A stretch of DNA of 26,047 nucleotides, taken from the IMG/VR virus record IMGVR_UViG_3300035183_000214, positions 1 through 26,047 of that record. The stretch is one strand, 5' to 3'. Under the pieces are notes generated by a model. It searched no databases, had not been told where the DNA came from, and saw only the letters and a list, made by a program, of their open reading frames with translations. A program made the translations under genes and the position numbers. Below, in pieces: positions 7,494-12,737 of the stretch; within the stretch, counting starts at the first letter, position 1, and the number at the start of each line of letters is the position of its first letter. The stretch comes from a virus.

Positions 7494-7678
7494 AATAAGT
7501 CCACTTCCCTGCCCTACCCTATTTTAGCTTCTAAGCGATAGGGGAGTGGTTTGAAGTAATTACCGCAGAATTAACGCAAATTACCTTGCCTTGCCAAACA
7601 ACACCTCACCTACCCTTACCTCCTTTTCTTTTCTTTTTTCATGGCTTGAATTTAATCTTTTTTGTTTTGTTTTTTCAT
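7494..7678 (-). promoter_or_regulatory. 185-nt leader region between Dcm and TerS with hairpin and orphan ribosome site
   Basis: This gap is the longest without a clear gene. It holds, in minus-strand order, an A-rich stretch, a tiny 8-codon frame (7616-7642), a strong ribosome site AAAAGGAGGT (7618-7627), a possible 12-residue leader peptide (7571-7609), then a stem-loop at 7517-7543 with outer arms CCCTAT/ATAGGG and inner arms GCTT/AAGC, and finally the extended -10 box. The stem-loop has no U tract. It could be an operator or a leader structure. Confidence 0.45.
7571..7609 (-). CDS. Possible 12-residue leader peptide
   Basis: A GTG codon at 7609 lies 8 nt after a very strong ribosome site (AAAAGGAGGT), and opens a 12-codon frame MRCCLARQGNLR ending in TAA. 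Nothing else uses this ribosome site. A leader peptide that couples translation to the downstream stem-loop (7517-7543) is possible, but the frame is too short for statistical support. Confidence 0.25.
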   Translation of the reverse strand: MRCCLARQGNLR

Positions 7679-7680
7679 TT
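7665..7680. repeat. 16-bp direct repeat, copy at the 3' end of dcm
   Basis: TTTTGTTTTTTCATTT on the plus strand, identical to 8799-8814. The two copies flank the cytosine methyltransferase gene, one beside its stop codon and the other at the 3' end of the YopX gene. The repeat is A/T-rich and low complexity, so chance is possible. Confidence 0.4.
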
Positions 7681-8716
7681 AACTAAGATTAATTTTTATA
7701 GCTTTCAAGATTTGTATTGCCACCTGCGGGACTATGGCGTTACCAAGTGCTTTTAACCTTTCCCGCCTGTGTCTTGCAGAGCTAATGGTAATTCTGTCCA
7801 TTTGTCTGGAAAACCCATCATCCATTCCACGAAGGCAGGTTGCAAACGCAACCTCTTTCCAGTCTCTTTCCCAATCTTTGCTACTTGATCTCTCATTTTC
7901 AATTTCGGTGCTTTGGCATTCCAGTATTTGTCGTCTGTTTTTTCTCCTCCCACTCCCTCGCTTGCTGATGGGGTTTTGAGCATCTGGATTTGTTCCGCCA
8001 ATACCCTCCCGCCCTTCTTGTTCGGTCTGCTTCCAGGATTGCCTACTCTTGGGGTTGGGGGCATTGCTATTGTCTTTGGAACATCTTGTGACTGATGTCC
8101 CGTTGCTCCTTTCCAATCCCTTGCTTGGCTTGTAGGCAATAATCCAGACTCTATCCCTTCGGTGCGGGGCATTGACGGCACAAGCCGGAATAATAAGCGA
8201 TTGTAAGGAGTAACCACAGCCTTCCAATTCAAGGCACAACTCTTCGAATACCAATCCGCCTTCAATAGTAAGTAATCCATAAACATTTTCAGCGATGACC
8301 CATTGCGGTTTGATAAGTTGAATAGCTCTAAACATTTCTGGCCAGAGGTAACGATTATCTTGCGTGCCTCGTCTTTTTCCAGCTTGGGAGAAAGGTTGGC
8401 AGGGGAAGCCTCCAGTAAGGATACATAATCCTTCAAATCCCCTCTCCAACTGCCCCTTGTGTTCGGATTTCTCTTCATATCCTTTTTCAATCTCAAATTT
8501 CTGCCCTGCCCAACTGCATCTATTGCTTGTGGTGTCGGCAATAAACTCCCGAATGTCGCCCCAGTATTCTCCTTCTGGCCAGTGCTTTTTAAGAACCGCT
8601 TGGCAGAATGGGTCGATTTCAACAAATATGTGTTTGGCATTTTCTTTGCCATAGACTTGGTCTATTGCATAACTAAACCCGCCAATACCTGCAAATAAAT
8701 CATAATGAATAATCAT
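7679..8716 (-). CDS. dcm: DNA (cytosine-5)-methyltransferase
   Basis: A 345-residue C5-cytosine DNA methyltransferase. Motifs in order: SAM-binding motif I DLFAGIGGF (6-14), GDI (53-55), catalytic motif IV GGFPCQPFS with Cys106 (102-110), motif VI ENV (143-145), motif VIII HRRDRVWI (185-192), a hydrophilic variable region (about 195-290) that should contain target recognition, and motif X RLKALGNAIVPQVA (320-333). All catalytic elements are intact. Unusual is a ~37-residue polar segment between GDI and motif IV and the very polar target region; both coincide with conserved-looking stretches of the overlapping +1 frame (7753-8652). No ribosome site is obvious before the ATG at 8716. It probably protects phage DNA from host restriction. 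It is flanked by 16-bp direct repeats. Confidence 0.9.
   Translation of the reverse strand: MIIHYDLFAGIGGFSYAIDQVYGKENAKHIFVEIDPFCQAVLKKHWPEGEYWGDIREFIADTTSNRCSWAGQKFEIEKGYEEKSEHKGQLERGFEGLCILTGGFPCQPFSQAGKRRGTQDNRYLWPEMFRAIQLIKPQWVIAENVYGLLTIEGGLVFEELCLELEGCGYSLQSLIIPACAVNAPHRRDRVWIIAYKPSKGLERSNGTSVTRCSKDNSNAPNPKSRQSWKQTEQEGREGIGGTNPDAQNPISKRGSGRRKNRRQILECQSTEIENERSSSKDWERDWKEVAFATCLRGMDDGFSRQMDRITISSARHRRERLKALGNAIVPQVAIQILKAIKINLS
7753..8652 (-). CDS. Overlapping +1-frame ORF inside dcm with LPTP-type motifs (299 codons)
   Basis: This long frame lies entirely within dcm, shifted by +1. Its translation looks like a real protein family and not random shadow sequence: it has repeated 'LLPTP' modules (GSLLPTPQAIDA, then GSWRGDLKDY; later ESGLLPTSQARDWKGATG and MPPTPRVGNPGSR), a segment SGQKCLELF followed by WYSKSCALNWK and RLLFRLVPSMPRTEG, and a C-terminal LQPAFVEWMMGFPDKWTEL. 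I recall these motif strings from many phage and metagenomic proteins annotated as hypothetical or methylase-associated. Possible starts: ATG 8652, or ATG 8478, which has AAAAAGGA just before it though with short spacing. Whether it is translated is unknown; it could also be expressed by frameshift from dcm. Function is not known. Confidence 0.4.
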   Translation of the reverse strand: MAKKMPNTYLLKSTHSAKRFLKSTGQKENTGATFGSLLPTPQAIDAVGQGRNLRLKKDMKRNPNTRGSWRGDLKDYVSLLEASPANLSPKLEKDEARKIIVTSGQKCLELFNLSNRNGSSLKMFMDYLLLKADWYSKSCALNWKAVVTPYNRLLFRLVPSMPRTEGIESGLLPTSQARDWKGATGHQSQDVPKTIAMPPTPRVGNPGSRPNKKGGRVLAEQIQMLKTPSASEGVGGEKTDDKYWNAKAPKLKMRDQVAKIGKETGKRLRLQPAFVEWMMGFPDKWTELPLALQDTGGKG

Positions 8717-8765
8717 GTCTTTTATTTTGTCTTTTCATCTTTGATTTTGTCCTTTTTTCCTTACA

Positions 8766-8797
8766 AAACAGAACATAAATTGTAATCTGTTCTGTTT
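8766..8797. repeat. 10-bp perfect inverted repeat (hairpin) at the YopX gene stop
   Basis: AAACAGAACA (8766-8775) and TGTTCTGTTT (8788-8797) form a perfect 10-bp stem with a 12-nt loop. It begins at the stop codon of the YopX gene and lies before dcm. On the minus strand it is followed by TTTTG only, so it is at best a weak terminator; it could be an operator or an mRNA end-protecting structure. Confidence 0.6.
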
Positions 8798-9146
8798 ATT
8801 TTGTTTTTTCATTTTGGTTCTTTATAAGTTCGGGATTTTCATAAATATTTCCGACAACTTCAGTAGTTACATTGATATAAGGACTCCAACCCTGAGACTG
8901 TTCTCTCCAAACGACCTCAACTGGTTTTTTTTGTCCTTCCCAAACAACCATATCACCTTCATATATTTCTTTTCCGCGACAATCTTTTAAGCCTGTGTAT
9001 TGCATTATAACCAAACCATCTTTTTGTAATTCCTTAAGCCACTCATTACATTCAATATCAGCAAAGTCTCCACCTGCTTTTGGCATAACAAAATTCTTTA
9101 CTCTTTTATCCCAAAATCTAAATTTTATTCTATTTTGTTTTGTCAT
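8796..9146 (-). CDS. YopX family protein
   Basis: A 116-residue protein of the YopX family, common in phages of Gram-positive and other bacteria; the molecular role is unknown. Diagnostic features are an N-terminal KFRFWDKRVKNFV, the central MQYTGLKDCRGKEIYEGD followed by hydrophobic strands (MVVWEGQKKPVEVVW), and the C-terminal VVGNIYENPELI. The ATG at 9146 overlaps the stop of the 51-aa membrane protein gene (ATGA) and has a good ribosome site, GGAGGG, just upstream inside that gene. The last codons include one copy of a 16-bp repeat that recurs after dcm. Confidence 0.85.
   Translation of the reverse strand: MTKQNRIKFRFWDKRVKNFVMPKAGGDFADIECNEWLKELQKDGLVIMQYTGLKDCRGKEIYEGDMVVWEGQKKPVEVVWREQSQGWSPYINVTTEVVGNIYENPELIKNQNEKTK
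8799..8814. repeat. 16-bp direct repeat, copy upstream of dcm
   Basis: Second identical copy of TTTTGTTTTTTCATTT, located in the last codons of the YopX gene. With 7665-7680 it brackets dcm and the hairpin 8766-8797. Confidence 0.4.
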
Positions 9147-9298
9147 TTACTCCCTCCAAACGCTGTCCCAATAACCATACCGGCCACGATGGAAAGGCAA
9201 ATTGCCAACCCAAGAGCATTGTGTTGCCAAGCAAACCAGATAGATAGGGCTTGGCAAATAAGTGAAATTAGATTAATTATTGTTTTCATTGTTTTCAT
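9143..9298 (-). CDS. Small two-helix membrane protein (51 aa)
   Basis: A short gene found in the gap between the YopX and PD-(D/E)XK genes. It encodes two hydrophobic segments: roughly INLISLICQALSIWFAW (residues 8-24) and LGLAICLSIVAGMVIGTAF (30-48), joined by QHNA, with a GGSK tail. The start at 9298 has AAGGA at 5 nt spacing; an in-frame ATG at 9289 is the alternative. It overlaps the upstream gene by 26 nt and its stop overlaps the YopX start (ATGA), which supports it as a real translated gene. It could be a holin or antiholin-like protein working with the lysozyme two genes upstream; this is inference. Confidence 0.7.
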   Translation of the reverse strand: MKTMKTIINLISLICQALSIWFAWQHNALGLAICLSIVAGMVIGTAFGGSK

Positions 9299-9638
9299 TA
9301 TATTCCTTCAACTCTTTTAGAAGATCTAAAAAAGTTTCAGCTTTCATCGCGCAAAGTATCGGCCTATAGTTTCCCCCAATCACCAATACCGGCGGCTTAG
9401 ACATCGTCGCTTCGGATTCAGCCTGTTCCCACCACTCCCACAATTTAACCTTTTCTTGATTCTTACACTCGAAAGAGAATGGCAACCTCGTTAAAATATC
9501 TCCCCTGCCCCTAACCATCGAGATCGCCCCTGAAAAAGCTCTACGTTGCGCTTTATCGTCTAAACCAAAATCACGAATCAATTGCGCGAATTTCCTTTCT
9601 AATCTTTTTCCCTTTATTCGCTTTCCGTAGGCTTTCAT
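9273..9638 (-). CDS. PD-(D/E)XK nuclease, Holliday junction resolvase-like
   Basis: A 121-residue protein with a compact PD-(D/E)XK pattern: a basic N-terminal helix with E14 (KGKRLERKFAQLIRDFG), then RGRGDIL with D47, and FECKNQEK with E57 and K59, followed by a helix with WEWWEQAE and a C-terminal strand-helix. This arrangement fits small phage resolvase-like or VRR-type nucleases that cut branched DNA during recombination or packaging. The ATG overlaps the lysozyme stop by 4 nt (ATGA). The C-terminus is an Asn/Glu repeat (NENNENNN) that overlaps the start of the membrane protein gene. The exact subfamily is not certain. Confidence 0.75.
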   Translation of the reverse strand: MKAYGKRIKGKRLERKFAQLIRDFGLDDKAQRRAFSGAISMVRGRGDILTRLPFSFECKNQEKVKLWEWWEQAESEATMSKPPVLVIGGNYRPILCAMKAETFLDLLKELKEYNENNENNN

Positions 9639-10207
9639 ATGTCGTAACCTAAGCTTTTATACCAGCCGCCACACGTCCATCTCTTGCTGAAAGTTCCCCC
9701 ATCTCTATCAAACATGCGCTTAGCGTAATCCACGTTTGCTTTCCAATCGTGATCTAGATTTAGTGCTTTTACGGGGTGAAACACGTCATTTATCTGAAAA
9801 ATACCAACGTCTCGGCCTACCCCACCCCACCAAGTGTTATCGTTGACGGCATTCGGGTCTAAATTCCTATTCTCGGCACAACTATTCGGAGATCCATTTC
9901 CTTGTAAAAGGAGAAATGCTTTAGATGCGTCCTTGCCAAACTTATAACGTATATACCCAGCGGGCGTGTCCAAGTCAGGGGTTGGTGTTGGAGATGGCGT
10001 TGGAGTCGGTGTTTGAGATGGTATCGGAGACGGCACAATTGTCGGTTCCGGCGTTTGAGTGGCGCTAGCGTTGACCACAGAGTCTCTGGTGATAGTTCTA
10101 GCCTTTATAGAGCCAGCAACAAAAAGAGCTGTTATAGCAAAAAGAAGAAACAGACCAAACTGGGGGGTAAAATAAGTTTCCCCGCGATATTTATGGATGA
10201 ATTTCAT
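9635..10207 (-). CDS. Membrane-anchored lysozyme / lytic transglycosylase-like protein
   Basis: A 190-residue cell-wall hydrolase. N-terminal basic residues and a transmembrane or signal-anchor segment (GLFLLFAITALFVAGSI, about 18-34), then a Pro/Thr/Ser-rich linker (about 50-78, PTPTPSPTPTP), then a lysozyme-like domain with the likely catalytic Glu112 in SCAENRNLDPNAVN, the GRDVGIFQIN motif (131-140) and NVDYAKRMF. It would cleave peptidoglycan glycan strands at lysis. The anchor suggests a signal-arrest-release or membrane-tethered endolysin. ATG 10207 has a strong ribosome site (AAAAGGAGG) within the end of the upstream HTH gene, with which it overlaps by 4 nt. Confidence 0.8.
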   Translation of the reverse strand: MKFIHKYRGETYFTPQFGLFLLFAITALFVAGSIKARTITRDSVVNASATQTPEPTIVPSPIPSQTPTPTPSPTPTPDLDTPAGYIRYKFGKDASKAFLLLQGNGSPNSCAENRNLDPNAVNDNTWWGGVGRDVGIFQINDVFHPVKALNLDHDWKANVDYAKRMFDRDGGTFSKRWTCGGWYKSLGYDI

Positions 10208-10374
10208 GATTGCCTCCTTTTAGCTTCCCTCTCTTTTTCTCTCTTGACAATTGCATGAACTCTACTGGCCGAGAGGTCATATCTTTTCTGGAGGGTCAAA
10301 ATTTTAGCCCCAGCCTTATAATCACGGTAAAGAGCCTGGTTTCTTTTTGTTGACTCCTGTGTTGCTTGTCCCAT
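10204..10374 (-). CDS. Small helix-turn-helix protein (56 aa)
   Basis: A short gene between the Cas4/RecB-like nuclease and the lysozyme. The product has the layout of a small HTH: NQALYRDYKAGAKILTLQKR (12-31) followed by YDLSASRVHAIVKRE (32-46) and a very basic tail (KEREAKRRQS). The pattern resembles a Mor/terminase-type or resolvase-like HTH and suggests DNA binding. The start ATG at 10374 is fixed by a consensus promoter whose predicted start is 3 nt upstream. A perfect dyad (10414-10428) sits just before its -35 and is a candidate operator. The stop overlaps the lysozyme start (ATGA), so it is the first gene of the lysozyme operon and may autoregulate it. Confidence 0.75.
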   Translation of the reverse strand: MGQATQESTKRNQALYRDYKAGAKILTLQKRYDLSASRVHAIVKREKEREAKRRQS

Positions 10375-10383
10375 AGTAGAAAT

Positions 10384-10412
10384 AGTATAAACATTCTAAT
10401 GGGTAATGTCAA
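10384..10412 (-). promoter_or_regulatory. Sigma70-type promoter for HTH-lysozyme operon (leaderless)
   Basis: Perfect -35 TTGACA (10407-10412), 17-nt spacer, -10 TATACT (10384-10389). The predicted transcription start is near 10377 and the ATG is at 10374, so the mRNA would have about a 3-nt leader and no ribosome site. Confidence 0.75.
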
Positions 10413-10413
10413 T

Positions 10414-10428
10414 AGTCATTTCATGACT
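10414..10428. promoter_or_regulatory. Perfect 6-bp dyad next to the -35: candidate operator
   Basis: AGTCAT-TTC-ATGACT, a perfect inverted repeat with a 3-bp centre, ending 1 nt before the -35 hexamer. It also overlaps the stop codon of the upstream nuclease gene. The spacing is right for a dimeric HTH regulator; the adjacent 56-aa HTH protein is the obvious candidate. Inference. Confidence 0.5.
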
Positions 10429-11404
10429 GTTCTCCACCCCACCTCTCAATGATGTGGGAAAACCCCCATTCCTCCATTTCCTCGATCTTTTCTAAATTGT
10501 CTTTGGTCATTTCCTTTCCGTCTTTGATCCTTGTCAAGACTCTATTCCACGAAGCTACCATCGGCTCAAATTTAGCTCGAACCTCCTCCTGATCTTTGTA
10601 GCCGTAAACCTTTGTAAGAAATCGGGAATACATTACTTTCCAATTCACTACAAATTTGCCCCATTCGTCGTCAAAAACAATTTCTTTCTCTTTTGGTGGC
10701 TCTTGGCCAGCATTCCAATAAGTAGAAAACTCTTTGACAAACTTCTCGTATTCCTCGTTTACCACAGAAGGATTGAACACTCCCAGCTCCAGAAGCCTTG
10801 CATCATCTTTTGAGATGTAAACTATATGGCCTTCGGGGAGGTTTTTGCAGATGAGGTAATGCATGAGTTGCAAACGGTGATTGGGATTAGGAATTTCTGA
10901 AGTTTGATACTTATCAAACATAAAAGATGAGATTGATTTGATTTCAAGGATAATTTGATTAATTTCTTCAGGTAAAAAGTCAATTATGCGAAGAGAGGCG
11001 TTGTAAACGTTTTCAGGTAAGATGTCTTTTATCTTCTCGAGCTCAAATTTCGCTTTTTCTTTATCTGTTTTACCACCCACTAGAAAATCTAACTTGCCTG
11101 TTACAGGGACGCAACCATCTATCTGATTTTTTAGCCATTCCTGAGTCTCAAGTAAAACCCCAGCTCTTTTAAGTATGACCTCAATTATTTTCTCCCAGAT
11201 TACTCCGGCGTCAAACTTCCTAAGTGCAGTGTCTGAAAAGTCGTTGGTGGGTTTTTCACCTTTTAGGGTTAGATACAAGTCGAGGTAGCCCTTGCCAAGC
11301 TCCGAAGCCCAGATGACCTCTCTTTCTTTGGGCTCGCGTGGTCGGCGAACCTCTTCTAAGCTTTCATTCCAAATCTGTCCAAAACTCCAAGTTAAGTTTC
11401 TCAT
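10421..11404 (-). CDS. PD-(D/E)XK exonuclease, Cas4/RecB-like
   Basis: A 327-residue nuclease of the Cas4/RecB-like PD-(D/E)XK class. Visible active-site elements: an N-terminal helix with SELGKGYLDLYL (35-46), 'GVIWEKIIEVIL' with E71, VTGKLDFLVGG with D106 (101-111), the IILEIKSIS strand with E154 and K156 (151-159), and HRLQLMHYLIC with Q179, which matches the RecB/Cas4 Q-x3-Y motif. No Cas4-type iron-sulfur cysteine set is seen. It probably resects DNA ends in phage recombination together with the OB-fold protein encoded just upstream. The ATG at 11404 has a GAGGAG ribosome site, but this lies in the 3' arm of a long hairpin (11407-11460). The 3' end overlaps the operator dyad of the next operon. 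Confidence 0.8.
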   Translation of the reverse strand: MRNLTWSFGQIWNESLEEVRRPREPKEREVIWASELGKGYLDLYLTLKGEKPTNDFSDTALRKFDAGVIWEKIIEVILKRAGVLLETQEWLKNQIDGCVPVTGKLDFLVGGKTDKEKAKFELEKIKDILPENVYNASLRIIDFLPEEINQIILEIKSISSFMFDKYQTSEIPNPNHRLQLMHYLICKNLPEGHIVYISKDDARLLELGVFNPSVVNEEYEKFVKEFSTYWNAGQEPPKEKEIVFDDEWGKFVVNWKVMYSRFLTKVYGYKDQEEVRAKFEPMVASWNRVLTRIKDGKEMTKDNLEKIEEMEEWGFSHIIERWGGEQS

Positions 11405-11406
11405 AT

Positions 11407-11460
11407 CTCCTCAGAGGATGGGGCGGTAACTCGCAAGAAACTGCCCCAACTTCTCAGGAG
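11407..11460 (-). promoter_or_regulatory. Long hairpin sequestering the ribosome site of the Cas4/RecB-like gene
   Basis: Outer arms 11407-11415 and 11452-11460 pair at 8 of 9 positions, inner arms TGGGGC/GCCCCA (11419-11424 with 11443-11448) pair perfectly, with symmetric 3-nt internal loops. On the mRNA the 3' outer arm contains the GAGGAG ribosome site located 2 nt before the ATG at 11404. Folding should therefore hide it. There is no U tract, so it is not a terminator. Confidence 0.65.
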
Positions 11461-11464
11461 ACAA

Positions 11465-11797
11465 TTACTCCCTAAAGATTTTTTCTGCTTCTACAACTGA
11501 GTCGTCGTATTCAAGCTCAAAGGCATGATATGTTCTCCCTCCTTTGGCTGATTTCATTTTGCCTTTGTGAGTGACCCTGATGAGGGAGCCAATCGGGATG
11601 TTCTGAAAGAAATTATTCAGCATTGACTTCCCCCAAACGTCTGCTTTAACCCCGCCTTTCTTCTCGACTGTGTAAAGCCAAGAGTCGCCGTTGATCGTTT
11701 GGATCTTTCTTTTAGAGAGATAAACCCCTTCGAGGACTTTTTCTCTTTCCCAGTCGTGAACTTCATTTCTATCTGCTTGGAATTTTTTGAATGCCAC
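11465..11797 (-). CDS. OB-fold ssDNA-binding-like protein (110 aa)
   Basis: The sequence has the strand pattern of a small OB fold: 'EKVLEGVYLSKRKIQT', 'DSWLYTVEKKGGVKADVWG', 'MLNNFFQNIPIGSLIRVTHKG' (described in pieces: MLNNFFQNIP, IGSLIRVTHKGK) and 'GGRTYHAFELEYDD'. The VWGKSMLNN and IPIGSLIRVTHKGK parts are typical of phage OB-fold proteins that accompany recombination nucleases. It likely coats ssDNA for replication or annealing and acts with the Cas4/RecB-like enzyme downstream. The start is a GTG at 11797 with a consensus ribosome site (AAGGAGGTGA) that lies within the last codons of the preceding gene. Family is inferred from fold pattern. Confidence 0.7.
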   Translation of the reverse strand: MAFKKFQADRNEVHDWEREKVLEGVYLSKRKIQTINGDSWLYTVEKKGGVKADVWGKSMLNNFFQNIPIGSLIRVTHKGKMKSAKGGRTYHAFELEYDDSVVEAEKIFRE

Positions 11798-11798
11798 C

Positions 11799-11993
11799 CT
11801 ATTTCACCTCCTTGCGGTAAAATCGTTGAATAGTGCTTTTTATTCCTTGCGAGGCTGGAAAAATCTCATTCTTTTTGAGAGTAAAGAAAACTCCATCTTT
11901 CTCAAATAGAAGTTCTTCGTTTTCCAGATCATAATACATCCTTAAGCTGTTAGTCTGTTTTACCGGAATTAGATTTTGGACTACTTTTCGCAT
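11799..11993 (-). CDS. Hypothetical protein (64 aa)
   Basis: Not recognised. The sequence begins MRKVVQNLIPVKQTNS and continues with an alternating pattern suggesting beta-strands (MYYDLENEELLFEKDGVFFTLKK), then a short basic C-terminus. The longer frame opens at a GTG (12014), but the zinc-ribbon gene upstream ends at 11995 and the ATG at 11993 follows its TGA after one base, so re-initiation at 11993 is more likely. Its last codons provide the ribosome site of the OB-fold gene. Confidence 0.6.
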   Translation of the reverse strand: MRKVVQNLIPVKQTNSLRMYYDLENEELLFEKDGVFFTLKKNEIFPASQGIKSTIQRFYRKEVK

Positions 11994-11994
11994 T

Positions 11995-12132
11995 TCAGCT
12001 TTGGGTTGCCCCACAATTCAGACAATAAATTATAGTTTCAAAATATCCTCCCTCTCTCTCCTCGATTTGCTCTTGGATGTTTAGACTTTGACACTCAGGG
12101 CACCTTTCTTGTTCTTCAGAATGTACTTTCAT
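11995..12132 (-). CDS. Small zinc-ribbon protein A (45 aa)
   Basis: A short gene with two CxxC knuckles: RCPECQSLNI (Cys11, Cys14) and IIYCLNCGATQS (Cys38, Cys41), separated by 23 residues rich in Glu and Arg. Four cysteines in this spacing form a classical zinc ribbon, used in binding nucleic acids or RNA polymerase. The ATG overlaps the stop of the preceding gene (ATGA) and the stop is 1 nt from the next ATG, so it is translated in a chain. No close family is recognised. Confidence 0.75.
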   Translation of the reverse strand: MKVHSEEQERCPECQSLNIQEQIEEREGGYFETIIYCLNCGATQS

Positions 12133-12317
12133 AGTTCAACTAATCTTTTTATTTCTTCGATTGGGTCTAAAATCTCTTTTAGAATCTCAACGGCTTCTTC
12201 CGTCTTTTCAAATTCAAGATTACGTAAAGCTAACTCTAATTTTTTTCTGGCAATAAAAGCTAATCCGCTAATCTTACCCTCTACCAGAGATTTTTTGATA
12301 ATTTCTTCTAGATTCAT
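12129..12317 (-). CDS. Hypothetical helical protein (62 aa)
   Basis: Not recognised; nearly all helical (MNLEEIIKKSLVEGKISG, then LELALRNLEFEKTEEAVEIL). The open frame extends upstream to 12353, but a TTGACA-17-TATCTT promoter places transcription start at about 12318, so the ATG at 12317 is the true start. The stop overlaps the next gene's start (ATGA). Confidence 0.65.
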   Translation of the reverse strand: MNLEEIIKKSLVEGKISGLAFIARKKLELALRNLEFEKTEEAVEILKEILDPIEEIKRLVEL

Positions 12318-12324
12318 TATATAG

Positions 12325-12353
12325 AAGATAACATACCACTTGCGGGTTGTCAA
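12325..12353 (-). promoter_or_regulatory. Sigma70-type promoter, leaderless (12317 gene)
   Basis: Perfect -35 TTGACA (12348-12353), 17-nt spacer, -10 TATCTT (12325-12330). The predicted start at about 12318 is 0-1 nt before the ATG. The TGA inside the -35 is the stop codon of the upstream KGG-like gene. The spacer contains CGCAAGTGGT, similar to the neighbouring promoter at 12533-12560. Confidence 0.65.
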
Positions 12354-12526
12354 GAAGCAATTTTAATTTTTTCTCCCCTTCTTATTCTTTTATAGTAGTC
12401 TTGCCCGTACTTAGCCTTGATTGCAGACGCACCCCGTCTTCCCATCTCCACAAAATGCTCTTTTCCGTATTTTTGAAGCACTGTTTTACCACCCATTGAA
12501 GCTACCTCGTTGATCGTTTTAGTCAT
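12350..12526 (-). CDS. KGG/stress-protein-like basic small protein (58 aa)
   Basis: A basic 58-residue protein with a repeated pattern: MGGKTVLQKYGKEHFVEMGRRGASAIKAKYG, in which GG-K/R-x...KYGK-x-HF and MGRRGAS... recall KGG-type (con-10/YciG-like) stress proteins common in phages and Patescibacteria. The function is unknown; a nucleic-acid-binding role is plausible from the charge. Although the frame can open earlier, a consensus promoter puts transcription start on the A of the ATG at 12526, which fixes the start. The last codon pair GCT-TCT-TGA supplies part of the next promoter's -35. Confidence 0.7.
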   Translation of the reverse strand: MTKTINEVASMGGKTVLQKYGKEHFVEMGRRGASAIKAKYGQDYYKRIRRGEKIKIAS

Positions 12527-12532
12527 ACCTCT

Positions 12533-12560
12533 ATTATACACGACTTGCCGTTTTTGTCAA
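12533..12560 (-). promoter_or_regulatory. Sigma70-type promoter, leaderless (12526 gene)
   Basis: Perfect -35 TTGACA (12555-12560) and perfect -10 TATAAT (12533-12538), 16-nt spacer. The start is predicted at 12526, the A of the ATG. The TAA stop of the upstream zinc-ribbon gene lies inside the -10 box. Spacer motif CGGCAAGTCGT resembles that of the promoter at 12325-12353. Confidence 0.8.
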
Positions 12561-12695
12561 CCTCTTCTGATAGCTGTATTTTTTGGTACCGCAACTAAAG
12601 CAATAGATTCTCTTAGGATTCCCATAAAAAAAGTATTCCCCACAAAGTTTACAGGGTTTTTGTAATTTTTCTAAGATTTTCTGGATTGTAACCAT
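12534..12695 (-). CDS. Small zinc-ribbon protein B (53 aa)
   Basis: A second short zinc-ribbon gene: an N-terminal helix (MVTIQKILEKLQ), then PCKLCGEYFFYG (Cys15, Cys18) and RIYCFSCGTKKYS (Cys32, Cys35), followed by a basic tail. The 13-residue gap between knuckles is typical of a compact ribbon. An in-frame TAA shortly upstream makes the ATG at 12695 the only ATG start; the ribosome site is weak. Its 3' end encodes the whole promoter of the next gene. Confidence 0.65.
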   Translation of the reverse strand: MVTIQKILEKLQKPCKLCGEYFFYGNPKRIYCFSCGTKKYSYQKRLTKTASRV

Positions 12696-12737
12696 TCTTT
12701 TTAGGTCTTATAGTAACACTGAATTTTCTCGAAAATT

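Noticed and set aside
8766-8797. Rho-independent terminator for the YopX gene
   Set aside because: The 10-bp stem is AT-rich and followed by only four T residues then G on the minus strand; kept as an inverted repeat instead.
10235-10245. Plus-strand TTGACA as a rightward promoter
   Set aside because: No -10 at the correct distance and no plus-strand gene downstream.
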